Source: Nocardioides sp.
Lineage (GTDB): Bacteria > Actinomycetota > Actinomycetes > Propionibacteriales > Nocardioidaceae
DNA length: 9,039 bases
Direction of reading: 5' to 3'
Assembly (NCBI GenBank): GCA_021731205.1
Contig: JAKFXV010000212.1
Coordinates: 1-9,039, forward strand
The notes below the pieces were generated by a model that was not told the DNA's origin, searched no databases, and saw only the letters and a list, made by a program, of their open reading frames with translations. Position 1 is the stretch's first letter. Each line of letters starts with the position of its first letter. The translations under genes were made by a program, and so were the position numbers. This document shows positions 1 to 7,648 of the stretch, piece after piece.

Positions 1-33
1 GGCCAGCTCGGTCGACTTCGCCTTCGGTGTCAT
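1..33 (-). CDS. nuoG: NADH-quinone oxidoreductase subunit G, N-terminal fragment (first 11 codons)
   Basis: Only the first 11 codons are present: ATG at 33-31, reading MTPKAKSTELA and then running off the window. The ATG overlaps the nuoF stop in an ATGA arrangement (stop at 32-30), the same coupling used between other genes of this operon. In bacterial complex I operons nuoG follows nuoF and encodes the large iron-sulfur subunit of the peripheral arm. The identification rests on gene order and the coupled start; 11 residues carry no diagnostic motif. Confidence 0.7.
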   Translation of the reverse strand, partial: MTPKAKSTELA

Positions 34-1415
34 GCCTCGACCCCCACCGGCTCTGCCCACAGCGTCGACGCTGCGGGATCGAACGGACAGCCACCGTGTT
101 CGAGGTGGGCCAGGTATTCATCGCGGAAGAACTCGATCGACGAGGTGACCGGGCTGGTCGCACCGTCGCCGAGCGCACAGAACGAGCGCCCCAAGATGTT
201 GTCGCACTGGTCGAGCAGCACGTCCAGGTCGGCCTCGGACCCGCGGCCGGCCTCGAGATTGGCCAGGGTCTGCACCAGCCACCAGGAGCCTTCGCGGCAT
301 GGGGTGCACTTGCCGCACGACTCATGCTTGTAGAACTCCGTCCAGCGCAGCGTTGCTCGCACCACACACGTGGTGTCGTCGAACAGTTGCAGCGCCCGGG
401 TGCCCAGCATCGACTTGGGCGGGACGGCAGTCTCTGCGCCCGGCCAGTAGCCGGGTTGGCCGGGTTGGATCCGGGCGGTCGCACCGACGCTCTCGAAGTC
501 GAGCGGAACATCGAGGTGCTCGGCGGTGAGCAACGGAGTGCTCGAGCCACCCGGGGTCCAGAACTTCAGCTCACGGTCGTGACGCATGCCACCGGCCAGG
601 TCGATCAGCTCTCGCAACGTGATCCCGAGCGGCGCCTCGAACTGTCCGGGGTTCCGCACGTGACCCGACAACGAGAAGATCCCGTAGCCCTTGGACCGCT
701 CGGTGCCCATCGCCGAGAACCACCCGGCTCCATGATCGATGATGCTCGGCACCGAGGCGATCGACTCCACGTTGTTGATCACCGTGGGGCTGGCGTACAG
801 GCCGGCCACCGCCGGGAACGGGGGGCGCAGGCGTGGTTGCCCGCGTCGGCCCTCCAGAGAGTCCAGCAGCGCCGTCTCCTCGCCGCAGATGTAGGCACCG
901 GCACCGGCGTGGATGACCAGATCCAGGTCATACCCGGTGCCGTGGATGTTGGTGCCCAGATGGCCTGCGGCGTAGGCCTCGGCGACCGCTGCCTGGAGCC
1001 GGCGAATCACGTGGAGCACCTCACCGCGGATGTAGATGAACGCGTGGTTGGCACGGATCGCGAACGAGGAGATGATCACGCCCTCGATCAGGGTGTGCGG
1101 GCTGGCGAGCATCAGCGGGATGTCCTTGCAGGTGCCCGGCTCGGACTCGTCAGCATTCACCACGAGGTACTTCGGCTTCGGGTTGTCCTGCGGGATGAAC
1201 CCCCACTTCAGGCCGGTGGGGAAGCCGGCCCCGCCCCGGCCACGGAGGCCGGAGTCCTTGACCGCGGTGATGATGTCGCCGGGCTGCATCGCGAGCGCTT
1301 TGCCCAGCGCCGCGTATCCGCCCTGATCGGTGTAGGCGGCCAGCGTCCACGAACGCTCGTCGCCCCAGTTGTCGGTCAGCACGGGGGTGAGGGTGCCCAT
1401 CATCTGGTCAGTCAT
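30..1415 (-). CDS. nuoF: NADH-quinone oxidoreductase subunit F (NADH- and FMN-binding 51 kDa subunit)
   Basis: This subunit oxidises NADH through FMN and passes electrons to the iron-sulfur chain of complex I, on the cytoplasmic side. The chosen start gives 461 residues. The NADH/FMN glycine-rich motif GRGGAGFPTGLKW is at 59-71, NADESEPGTCKD at 88-98, and AGAYICGEETALL at 172-184. The N3 [4Fe-4S] ligands are C367, C370 and C373 in SCGKCTPCREG, with the fourth at C413 in GRSFCALGDGA. The ATG at 1415 is chosen because it overlaps the nuoE stop by 8 bp; the frame is open upstream to 1544, but that stretch reads as a shadow of nuoE. Residues 313-334 look like an insertion: the family normally goes almost directly from a VGAAG-like sequence to SMLGT. 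The gene ends at TGA 32-30, overlapping the nuoG start. Confidence 0.97.
   Translation of the reverse strand: MTDQMMGTLTPVLTDNWGDERSWTLAAYTDQGGYAALGKALAMQPGDIITAVKDSGLRGRGGAGFPTGLKWGFIPQDNPKPKYLVVNADESEPGTCKDIPLMLASPHTLIEGVIISSFAIRANHAFIYIRGEVLHVIRRLQAAVAEAYAAGHLGTNIHGTGYDLDLVIHAGAGAYICGEETALLDSLEGRRGQPRLRPPFPAVAGLYASPTVINNVESIASVPSIIDHGAGWFSAMGTERSKGYGIFSLSGHVRNPGQFEAPLGITLRELIDLAGGMRHDRELKFWTPGGSSTPLLTAEHLDVPLDFESVGATARIQPGQPGYWPGAETAVPPKSMLGTRALQLFDDTTCVVRATLRWTEFYKHESCGKCTPCREGSWWLVQTLANLEAGRGSEADLDVLLDQCDNILGRSFCALGDGATSPVTSSIEFFRDEYLAHLEHGGCPFDPAASTLWAEPVGVEA
451..468. repeat. In-frame 9-bp direct repeat inside nuoF
   Basis: CCGGGTTGG occurs twice in tandem on the plus strand. On the coding strand it gives the repeated tripeptide QPG-QPG (NuoF residues 317-322). 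It lies inside the segment that appears to be inserted relative to other NuoF proteins, so replication slippage may have contributed to that insertion. Confidence 0.8.
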
Positions 1416-2199
1416 CGGCGGACCCGTTCTCGGGGGTGACATTGCTGAAGTCGGCGCCGGACTCTTCGAGCTGGGTCTCCGACTCGGCGCGCGCGGTGTC
1501 GGCGAGCTCGACCGCTTCCTGCTTGGTCTCCGGCAGGGCGCCACCCGGGAAGGCCTTGGGCTCGTAGCCCGGCGCGGTCCAGCCGTGCTCGCGGGCGATC
1601 CTCAGCCCGACCAGCGACGCGGGTCCTGCGGAAGGCCCCTCGTCGGCCAGGCCGTCGTTGAATCCGGCCAGGACCCGCTCGGCTTCGCGCCAGGTGCAGA
1701 TCTTGGGGCCACGGGTCGAGTGCACGTCCACTCCCGACCGCAGGTCGTCGACCAAGCGCTTGGCAGAGTCCGGAGTCTGGTTGTCCATGAACTCCCAGTT
1801 CACGGTCAGCACCGGCGCGTAGTCGCAGGCAGCGTTGCACTCGATGTGCTCCAGGGAGACCAGTCCGTCGTCGGTCGTCTCGTCGTTGCCCAGCCCGAGA
1901 TGATCCTTCAAGGTCGCAAAGATCTCGTCGCCACCCATGATCGCGCACAGGGTGTTGGTGCACACCCCGACGTGGTACTGCCCCACGGGGCGACGCTTGT
2001 ACATGGTGTAGAACGTCGCGACTCCGCTCACCTCAGCTGCCGAGATCTCGAGGATCTCCGCGCAGGCCTCGATTCCTTCGGGGGTGATGCGGCCTTCGGC
2101 GCTCTGCACCAGGTGGAGCATCGGCAGCAGGCCCGAACGCTTCTCGGGATAGCGGCCGGCGATCTCGCGCAGTTCGCCCCAGGTGGTTTCGTCGATCAC
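1408..2199 (-). CDS. nuoE: NADH-quinone oxidoreductase subunit E ([2Fe-2S] 24 kDa subunit)
   Basis: NuoE forms the electron-input module of complex I with NuoF and NuoG and carries the N1a [2Fe-2S] cluster. The protein is 263 residues of thioredoxin-like [2Fe-2S] ferredoxin type. The four cluster ligands are visible as C80 and C85 (GVCTNTLC) and C121 and C125 (ECNAAC). The helical N-terminal domain includes [11 protein letters not shown] at 58-67. After about residue 180 comes a long, acidic, probably flexible tail ending in SADD; actinobacterial NuoE proteins are typically longer than the E. coli form, so this is not itself odd. The start is GTG at 2199-2197, overlapping the nuoD stop by 4 bp (GTGA), with no strong ribosome site. 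This suggests translational coupling. The stop overlaps the nuoF start by 8 bp. Confidence 0.96.
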   Translation of the reverse strand: MIDETTWGELREIAGRYPEKRSGLLPMLHLVQSAEGRITPEGIEACAEILEISAAEVSGVATFYTMYKRRPVGQYHVGVCTNTLCAIMGGDEIFATLKDHLGLGNDETTDDGLVSLEHIECNAACDYAPVLTVNWEFMDNQTPDSAKRLVDDLRSGVDVHSTRGPKICTWREAERVLAGFNDGLADEGPSAGPASLVGLRIAREHGWTAPGYEPKAFPGGALPETKQEAVELADTARAESETQLEESGADFSNVTPENGSADD

Positions 2200-3566
2200 C
2201 GGTCGACACCACCCATCACCGGGTCGAGCGACGCCACGGCGACGATCACGTCCGCCACCGCGCCGCCTTCGCTCATCACGCTGGTTGCCTGCAGGTTGGT
2301 GAACGACGGGTCCCGGAAGTGCGCCCGGAACGGACGAGTGCCCCCGTCGGAGACGACGTGAGCGCCAAGTTCGCCTCGAGGCGACTCGATCGGGACGTAC
2401 GCCTGACCCGGCGGGACCCGGAAGCCCTCGGTGACCAGCTTGAAGTGATGGATCAGACCCTCCATCGACTCGCCCATGATGTGCCGGATGTGGTCCAGGC
2501 TGTTGCCCATGCCGTCGCTCCCGATGGCCAGCTGGCTGGGCCAGGCGATCTTCTTGTCCGCCACCATCACCGGCGCGCCTTCAAGGGTGGTCAAGCGGTC
2601 GGCACATTGCTCGACGATCTTGATCGACTCCCACATCTCGGCCAGCCGGACCCGGAACCGGCCGTAGGCATCGCAGGTGTCCCAGGTCTGCACGTCGAAG
2701 TCGTAGTCCTCGTAGCCGCAGTAGGGCTGGGTCTTGCGCAGGTCCCACGGATAGCCGGCGGCGCGCAGCACCGGCCCGGAGAGTCCGAGGGCCAGGCAGC
2801 CGGCGAGCTCGAGGTGCCCGACGTCGACCAGACGGGCCTTGAAGATCGGGTTGGCGTTGCACAAAGCGGCGTACTCGGGCAGGCGCTTCTTCATCAGCGC
2901 CGTGAAGTCGCGGATCTCGTCCAACGCACCGGCCGGGAGATCCTGGGCGACTCCGCCGGGCCGGATGAACGCATGGTTCATCCGCAGTCCGGTGATCAGC
3001 TCGAACAGGTCGAGCACCAGCTCGCGCTCGCGGAAGCCGACCGTCATCACCGTGAGGGCGCCGATCTCCATGCCCCCGGTCGCGATGCAGACCAGGTGGG
3101 AGGAGATTCGGTTGAGCTCCATCAGGAGCACCCGCATGACCTGGGCCTTCTCGGGAATGTCGTCCTCGATGTCGAGCAGCCGCTCGACCCCGAGCACGTA
3201 GGTCGCTTCGTTGAAGAACGGGCTGAGGTAGTCCATCCGCGTGCAGAACGTGGTGCCCTGCACCCAGGAGCGGTATTCCATGTTCTTCTCGATGCCGGTG
3301 TGGAGGTAGCCGATGCCACACCGAGCCTCGGTGACCGTCTCCCCGTCGAGCTCGAGGATCAGCCGCAACACACCGTGGGTGGACGGGTGCTGGGGACCCA
3401 TGTTGACGACGATGCGCTCGGCGATCAGGTCGTCGTCACTGCCGTGGAGTCCCGCCGCGATCTCGTCCCAATCCTGACCCGAGACATTGAAAACCGTGCC
3501 CTCGGTGGTCTCGGTCGACCCCGCATAGACGTCTTGGGGAACGCTCTGCTCGTTCGGCGTGCTCAT
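2196..3566 (-). CDS. nuoD: NADH-quinone oxidoreductase subunit D (49 kDa subunit)
   Basis: NuoD helps form the quinone-binding cavity at the junction of the peripheral and membrane arms; it is related to the large subunit of NiFe hydrogenases. The protein is 456 residues. The loop [12 protein letters not shown] is at 57-68, with H60 and H64. Then come GYLHTGIEK at 86-94 and RMDYLSP at 110-116, whose Y113 matches the conserved quinone-site tyrosine of the family. A conserved C-terminal stretch includes [14 protein letters not shown]. Residues 1-45 form a polar N-terminal extension before the core. NuoC and NuoD are separate genes here, unlike the fused NuoCD of E. coli. The ATG shares one base with the nuoC stop (TGATG). 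A GGAGG lies about 11 bases upstream, so re-initiation or weak independent entry is plausible. Confidence 0.97.
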   Translation of the reverse strand: MSTPNEQSVPQDVYAGSTETTEGTVFNVSGQDWDEIAAGLHGSDDDLIAERIVVNMGPQHPSTHGVLRLILELDGETVTEARCGIGYLHTGIEKNMEYRSWVQGTTFCTRMDYLSPFFNEATYVLGVERLLDIEDDIPEKAQVMRVLLMELNRISSHLVCIATGGMEIGALTVMTVGFRERELVLDLFELITGLRMNHAFIRPGGVAQDLPAGALDEIRDFTALMKKRLPEYAALCNANPIFKARLVDVGHLELAGCLALGLSGPVLRAAGYPWDLRKTQPYCGYEDYDFDVQTWDTCDAYGRFRVRLAEMWESIKIVEQCADRLTTLEGAPVMVADKKIAWPSQLAIGSDGMGNSLDHIRHIMGESMEGLIHHFKLVTEGFRVPPGQAYVPIESPRGELGAHVVSDGGTRPFRAHFRDPSFTNLQATSVMSEGGAVADVIVAVASLDPVMGGVDR

Positions 3567-4302
3567 CAGTTGTAGGACCTCCGCTGATCCGGAGGGGGCA
3601 CCGTGCCGCCCTTGTATTCAACCGGGATGCCCCCCAACGGGTAGTCCTTGCGTTGCGGATGCCCGGGCCAGTCGTCGGGCATCAGGATCCGGGTCAACGC
3701 AGGATGGCCGTCGAAGACGATGCCGAACATGTCCCAGGTCTCTCGCTCGTGCCAGTCGTTGGTGGGGTAGGTCGCAACGATCGACGGGATGTGCGGATCG
3801 GAGTCGGGGCAGGTGACCTCGAGACGGATCCGGCGGTTGTGGGTCATCGACAGCAGGTGGTAGACCGCGTGCAGCTCCCGGCCGGTGTCATCGGGGTAGT
3901 TGACGCCACTGACGCCGGCACAGAACTCGAACCGCAGCGCCGGGTCGTCGCGCAGCACCTGGGCGACGACCGTCAGGTCCTCGCGGCGCACGTGAAAAGT
4001 GATCTCTCCGCGATAGACGACCACCCGCTCGATCGCGGTTGCGAGGCTCGCGTCGCGCAGTCGTGCCTCGAGAGCGTCGGCGACCTCGTCGAAGTACCCA
4101 CCGAAGGGCCGCTCCGCGGCACCGGGGAAGACGATCGGGCTGACCAGGCCGCCGTACCCGGAGGTGTCGCCGGCGTCGGTGGTGCCGAACATCCCCGTCC
4201 GCGTGCCGACCGCCGACTCCACCCGCGTCGACGCGTCAGTTAAACCCGTCGAGGCGTCACTTCTTTCGGGCGAGGCGTCAGTTCTTGGCGTCGAGGCGTC
4301 AC

Positions 4303-4306
<4 letters not shown>
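3566..4306 (-). CDS. nuoC: NADH-quinone oxidoreductase subunit C (30 kDa subunit)
   Basis: NuoC is a peripheral-arm scaffold subunit that contacts NuoD and NuoB. The protein is 246 residues. The Complex1_30kDa signature is clear near the C-terminus: [16 protein letters not shown] followed by [21 protein letters not shown]. The ATG at 4306-4304 overlaps the nuoB stop (ATGA), and GAGGA lies 8 bases upstream of it inside nuoB. The frame stays open upstream to 4747, but that part lies within nuoB and is a shadow. The first 29 residues are unusual: four tandem seven-residue units ([28 protein letters not shown]). They precede a normal actinobacterial NuoC body that starts around [17 protein letters not shown] (residues 38-54). 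The tail is likely disordered and dispensable for the fold, but that is inference. Confidence 0.96.
4220..4303. repeat. Four-copy 21-bp tandem repeat encoding a heptapeptide at the NuoC N-terminus
   Basis: The hexamer GCGTCA on the plus strand recurs at 4233, 4254, 4275 and 4296, exactly 21 bp apart. On the coding strand each unit begins TGACGC and encodes (S/T)DAS followed by three variable residues. Because 21 is a multiple of three, copy number can change without breaking the nuoC frame. Confidence 0.85.
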
Positions 4307-4857
<551 letters not shown>

Positions 4858-4865
4858 CCGCGGAT

Positions 4866-4871
4866 CCTCCT
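4866..4871 (-). promoter_or_regulatory. Strong ribosome binding site of nuoB
   Basis: The minus strand reads AGGAGG, 8 bases before the nuoB ATG. It is the best Shine-Dalgarno match in the operon and fixes the nuoB start. Most downstream genes rely on overlaps instead. Confidence 0.8.
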
Positions 4872-4917
4872 GTCGCCCGATCGGGGGTGCTGGTGCGTGG
4901 TCCGGATCGCTGCATCG

Positions 4918-5277
4918 TCAGTCCCAGTCCAACCCGCCGCGCCGCCAGACGTAGGCGTACGCCACGAACACCGTCGCGATGAACAGCACCATCTCGATCA
5001 GGCCGAAGGCCTTGAGTTCGCCGAAGTGGACTGCCCAGGGATAGAGGAACACGATCTCGATGTCGAAGACGATGAACATCATCGCGGTGATGTAGTACTT
5101 CACCGGGATCCGGCCGCCACCCACGGCTTGCGGGGTCGGCTCGATGCCGCACTCGTAGGCGTCGAGTTTGGCTCGGTTGTAGCGCTGGGGACCGACCACT
5201 GCGCTCATGATCAGCGAGACGATCGCGAAGCCGGCGGCCAGCACTGCCAAGGCCAATACGGGTGTGTAGAGCTCCAC
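4918..5277 (-). CDS. nuoA: NADH-quinone oxidoreductase subunit A (membrane subunit)
   Basis: NuoA is a small membrane-arm subunit next to the quinone entry site and is the first gene of the nuo operon. From the GTG at 5277 the protein is 119 residues with three hydrophobic helices at about 5-28, 60-82 and 91-111. YECGIEP at 41-47 holds the conserved loop cysteine, and FDIEIVFLYPWA is at 71-82. An ATG at 5292 would add five residues (MGRSE) but has no upstream Shine-Dalgarno. The bases between the two starts read GGAAGGAG, a ribosome site for the GTG, and the resulting MELYTPVL matches the way NuoA proteins normally begin. The protein ends GGLDWD; 60 bases separate it from nuoB. Confidence 0.95.
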   Translation of the reverse strand: MELYTPVLALAVLAAGFAIVSLIMSAVVGPQRYNRAKLDAYECGIEPTPQAVGGGRIPVKYYITAMMFIVFDIEIVFLYPWAVHFGELKAFGLIEMVLFIATVFVAYAYVWRRGGLDWD

Positions 5278-5281
5278 TTCG

Positions 5282-5289
5282 CTCCTTCC
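5282..5289 (-). promoter_or_regulatory. Ribosome binding site that decides the nuoA start
   Basis: The minus strand reads GGAAGGAG, four bases before GTG 5277-5275. It would lie inside the coding region if the ATG at 5292 were used, so it argues for the GTG start. The spacing is slightly short. Confidence 0.55.
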
Positions 5290-5391
5290 CATCTACCGCA
5301 CGAGACTCGCTCGCGAACACTGTGTCACGGCCCGGGCCGGAACGCATTTCGAGCCTGGAATCACCGTTTGGCGACGGCCGCTCGACGGGAT

Positions 5392-5407
5392 TGTGAATCC
5401 GTTCACG
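5392..5407. promoter_or_regulatory. Candidate CRP/GlxR-type operator upstream of nuoA
   Basis: The plus strand reads TGTGA-ATCCGT-TCACG; the minus strand reads CGTGA-ACGGAT-TCACA. Both halves and the 6-base spacer fit the CRP-family consensus, with one outer base off. The symmetry continues outward to GAT...ATC. The site is the 206-bp region between the menG stop and nuoA, about 115 bp before the nuoA start. CRP/GlxR proteins are known to control respiratory genes in mycobacteria and corynebacteria; control of nuo here is inference. A possible -10 element TAGACT (minus strand, 5428-5423) lies just upstream of it, without a convincing -35. I saw no clear terminator for menG in this region. Confidence 0.45.
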
Positions 5408-5483
5408 ATCCCCGATGGGAGAAGTCTAGAGCGATCCAATTCGGCTCGCATCCTGGGGGCGCCACCTGGACGGGGGACCGGCA

Positions 5484-6173
5484 TCAGGCGCTGGCGCGAT
5501 GCAGCGCGACGATTCCACCTGAGAGATTGCGCCACTGCGGGCGGGTCCATCCGGCCGCACCGATCAAGGCTGCCAGCCCGCGTTGATCCGGCCAGGCTCG
5601 GATCGACTCCGCGAGGTAGACGTAGGCATCGGGCGATGACGACACCCCGCGTGAGATGGCCGGCAACGCCTTCATGAGGTACTCCAGATACACCGTGCGG
5701 AAAGCCCTGTTGGTCGGGTGACTGAACTCGCACACGACGAGTCTTCCCCCGGACTTCGTCACTCTCCGGAGTTCGCGCAGCCCCGAGCCGGGGTCGACGA
5801 TGTTGCGCAGGCCGAACGAGATCGTGACGGCATCGAACGTGTCGTCCGGGAACGGAAGCCGCATTCCGTCACCGGCCGCGAAGGCTAGCTCCGGTCGCGA
5901 TTGCTTGCCGACCTTGAGCATGCCCAACGAGAAGTCGCAGGGCACCACAAAGGCGCCGGCATCGGCGAAGGGTTGGCTCGAGGTGCCAGTGCCCGCCGCG
6001 AGATCCAGCACCACCTGTCCCGGTTGTGGAGCGATCGCCTTCACGACCTCGGTGCGCCAGCGCCGGTCCTGGCCCAGCGAGAGCACGTCGTTGGTGAGGT
6101 CGTACCGCTTGGCCACGGCGTCGAACATGCGGCGTACGTCGGTCGGTTGCTTGTCGAGGTCTGCCCGGGCCAC
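5484..6173 (-). CDS. menG: Demethylmenaquinone methyltransferase (UbiE/MenG family)
   Basis: The enzyme uses S-adenosylmethionine to methylate demethylmenaquinone to menaquinone, the last step of the pathway. The protein is 229 residues, a normal family length, and is a class I methyltransferase. [17 protein letters not shown] at 24-40 is the UbiE/MenG N-terminal signature. Motif I is [10 protein letters not shown] at 57-66. The second family signature is [16 protein letters not shown] at 113-128, and the usual C-terminal YVYLAESI...AGW pattern is present (184-209). The start is GTG at 6173-6171. There is no good Shine-Dalgarno, but TAGGCT lies six bases upstream, suggesting a leaderless message. 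It is on the same strand as nuoA, 206 bp upstream, and divergent from menF. In some actinobacteria a geranylgeranyl reductase sits between menG and nuoA; none is present here. Confidence 0.95.
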   Translation of the reverse strand: MARADLDKQPTDVRRMFDAVAKRYDLTNDVLSLGQDRRWRTEVVKAIAPQPGQVVLDLAAGTGTSSQPFADAGAFVVPCDFSLGMLKVGKQSRPELAFAAGDGMRLPFPDDTFDAVTISFGLRNIVDPGSGLRELRRVTKSGGRLVVCEFSHPTNRAFRTVYLEYLMKALPAISRGVSSSPDAYVYLAESIRAWPDQRGLAALIGAAGWTRPQWRNLSGGIVALHRASA

Positions 6174-6179
6174 GGCGTC

Positions 6180-6185
6180 AGCCTA
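6180..6185 (-). promoter_or_regulatory. Candidate -10 element of menG (leaderless)
   Basis: The minus strand reads TAGGCT, fitting the actinobacterial TAnnnT pattern, six bases before the GTG. Transcription would start at or within one base of the start codon. No strong -35 is visible. Confidence 0.4.
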
Positions 6186-6197
6186 CGGGTGCGAAGT

Positions 6198-6213
6198 CGT
6201 GGTCCTGACCACG
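6198..6213. promoter_or_regulatory. Perfect 7+2+7 palindrome between the divergent men genes
   Basis: CGTGGTC and GACCACG are exact inverted repeats separated by CT. The palindrome is in the 87-bp region between the menG and menF starts and overlaps the place where the menG -35 would be. This is the position expected for a dimeric repressor operator. No known regulator is recognised from the sequence. Confidence 0.4.
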
Positions 6214-6246
6214 CTGGGCGATCCCCGACTTCTCGCCCCTCGCGAG

Positions 6247-6252
6247 TAGTCT
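6247..6252 (+). promoter_or_regulatory. Candidate -10 element of menF (leaderless)
   Basis: TAGTCT lies eight bases before the menF ATG, and no Shine-Dalgarno occurs in between. The distance would put the transcript 5' end at or very near the A of the ATG. No strong -35 is visible. Confidence 0.45.
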
Positions 6253-6260
6253 CACCTGCC

Positions 6261-7562
6261 ATGAGCACCAGCCCGGGCGTGACGGACACGCCTGAGTACG
6301 CCGTCCCTGGCTTGATCGTCCGCACCCGGGCGCTGGCGCCGAGCCAGGCGGAATCGCTGCTCGCATTGTTGCCCGCCGACGAGCCGGTGTGTTGGCTGCG
6401 CGCGGGGGCCGGTCTGGTCGGGTGGGGCATCGCGGCCCAGGTCCGCACCAGCGGGGCAACGCGGTTCGCGGACGCCGACAAGTGGTGGTCCGAGGCCGTC
6501 TCTCGCGCCGTCATCCGAGATGAGGTGGCGGAGCCGGGCACCGGGCCTATTGCATTCGGAGCGTTCGCCTTCGCCGACGAACCGGGCCATTCGGTGCTCA
6601 CCGTGCCGCAGGTCGTCGTCGGACGGCGCGGGGACATCGCCTGGGTGACCACGGTCTCCTCGCTCACCTCACCCGTGACGACCACGGCGGTGCTTCCCAG
6701 CGCGTCCCTGAGCGTGGCCGAGCCGCCCGAAGCACCCCAGGAGGTGCGCTTCGCGGACGGTTCACTCAACGGCGAGGCCTGGATGTCGGCGGTGGCGGAC
6801 GCGGTGCGCCGCATCACCGAGGGGCAGCTCGAGAAGGTCGTGCTCGCTCGCGATCTGACGGCAACTGCCCGAACGGCGCTCGACGTCCGCTGGCCGCTGC
6901 AGCGCCTGGCGGCGGACTATCCCATGTGTTGGACCTTCCATGTCGACGGTTTGTTCGGGTCCACGCCGGAGATGTTGGTACGCCGTGAGCGCGGCCTGGT
7001 CACCTCGCGGGTGCTGGCCGGAACGATCCGGCGCACCGGGGACGACAACCGCGATCTGGCATTGGCCGCCACCCTGGCTCGATCGTCGAAGGACCTCGAG
7101 GAGCATGAGTACGCCGTCCGCTCGGTCGCCGAGGCGCTCGAACCGCACTGCTCGTCCATGCTCGTCCCGGAAGCGCCCTTCGTGCTGCACCTCCCGAACG
7201 TCATGCATCTGGCCACCGACGTGGCAGGCGTCGTACACGATGCGGAGACGGTCTCGTCCTTGCAGTTGGCGGCCGCGCTGCATCCCTCGGCCGCCGTGGG
7301 TGGCACACCGACCGTCCAGGCCTTGGAACTGATCACCGAGCTCGAGGGCATGAACCGCGGGCGGTACGCCGGCCCCGTGGGCTGGATCGACGCCGCCGGA
7401 GACGGCGAATGGGGGATCGCTCTCCGCTCGGCCGAGGTCACCGGCAGCACCGTCCGGCTGTTCGCAGGCTGCGGCATCGTCGCCGACTCCGATCCCGAAG
7501 CCGAACTCGCCGAGTCCCAAGCCAAGTTTGTTCCAGTCCGTGATGCCTTAGCCATTGGCTAG
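6261..7562 (+). CDS. menF: Isochorismate synthase (MenF/EntC family)
   Basis: The enzyme converts chorismate to isochorismate with Mg2+, the entry step to menaquinone (or, in other contexts, to catecholate siderophores). The protein is 433 residues: a variable N-terminal half, then the chorismate-binding domain from about 170. Visible family motifs are LEKVVLARDL (190-199, with K192 the expected general base), FGSTPEMLV (232-240), VLAGTIRR (251-258), SSKDLEEHEYAV (275-286), LHPSAAVGGTP (340-350), and NRGRYAGPVGW to FAGCGIV (365-407). LAGT is the form seen in isochorismate synthases. The men role is favoured over siderophore synthesis because menG is divergent next door and no siderophore genes are visible. 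The ATG at 6261 is probably leaderless; the frame is open further upstream through menG, which is a shadow. The last residues (ALAIG) and the stop are encoded by the first palindrome of the downstream array. Confidence 0.93.
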   Translation: MSTSPGVTDTPEYAVPGLIVRTRALAPSQAESLLALLPADEPVCWLRAGAGLVGWGIAAQVRTSGATRFADADKWWSEAVSRAVIRDEVAEPGTGPIAFGAFAFADEPGHSVLTVPQVVVGRRGDIAWVTTVSSLTSPVTTTAVLPSASLSVAEPPEAPQEVRFADGSLNGEAWMSAVADAVRRITEGQLEKVVLARDLTATARTALDVRWPLQRLAADYPMCWTFHVDGLFGSTPEMLVRRERGLVTSRVLAGTIRRTGDDNRDLALAATLARSSKDLEEHEYAVRSVAEALEPHCSSMLVPEAPFVLHLPNVMHLATDVAGVVHDAETVSSLQLAAALHPSAAVGGTPTVQALELITELEGMNRGRYAGPVGWIDAAGDGEWGIALRSAEVTGSTVRLFAGCGIVADSDPEAELAESQAKFVPVRDALAIG

Positions 7563-7574
7563 GGCGTCCCGGAC
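7536..7574 (+). terminator. Possible hairpin terminator at the menF stop
   Basis: Bases 7536-7553 can pair with 7557-7574 (15 Watson-Crick, two G-T and one mismatched position), with a three-base loop. The stem spans the menF stop codon. There is no U-run after it, so it is either an actinobacterial U-less terminator or simply part of the repeat array. Which of these is unresolved. Confidence 0.3.
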
Positions 7575-7639
7575 ACGACAGGCCTTAGCCAGTGGCTAGG
7601 GCATCACGGACACGACATGCCTTAGCCAGTGGCTAGGGC
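7545..7639. repeat. Three-copy, 37-bp-period array of 21-bp palindromes
   Basis: Three 21-bp units at 7545-7565, 7582-7602 and 7619-7639 each have left arm GCCTTAGCCA, one central base, and right arm TGGCTAGGGC. Units 2 and 3 are identical; unit 1 differs only in the central base (T instead of G). The arms are complementary except for one T-G position. The two 16-bp linkers match at 13 of 16 positions and share CGGACACGACA. The whole array is bracketed by TTCCAGT at 7531 and its complement ACTGGAA at 7643-7649. It fills the 86-bp gap between menF and the next gene and overlaps the ends of both. I do not recognise it as a named element. Confidence 0.9.
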
Positions 7640-7648
7640 ATCACTGGA

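Noticed and set aside
27..1439. Long plus-strand open frame (about 470 codons) opposite nuoF
   Set aside because: It is antisense to a gene with all NuoF cofactor motifs, has no recognisable domain, and is an expected by-product of high-GC codon bias.
1416..1544. Upstream in-frame extension of nuoF
   Set aside because: It overlaps the nuoE 3' end, is R/P/S-rich, and the ATG at 1415 in the overlap gives the normal NuoF N-terminus.
2319..3575. Long plus-strand open frame (about 418 codons) opposite nuoD
   Set aside because: It is a shadow of the well-conserved NuoD, with low-complexity composition and no motif.
5901..6260. Upstream in-frame extension of menF
   Set aside because: It runs antisense through menG and the divergent promoter region; MenF similarity begins after the ATG at 6261.
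7545..7639. CRISPR array
   Set aside because: Units are only 21 bp with 16-bp linkers, the linkers are nearly identical rather than unique, and there are only three copies without cas genes.
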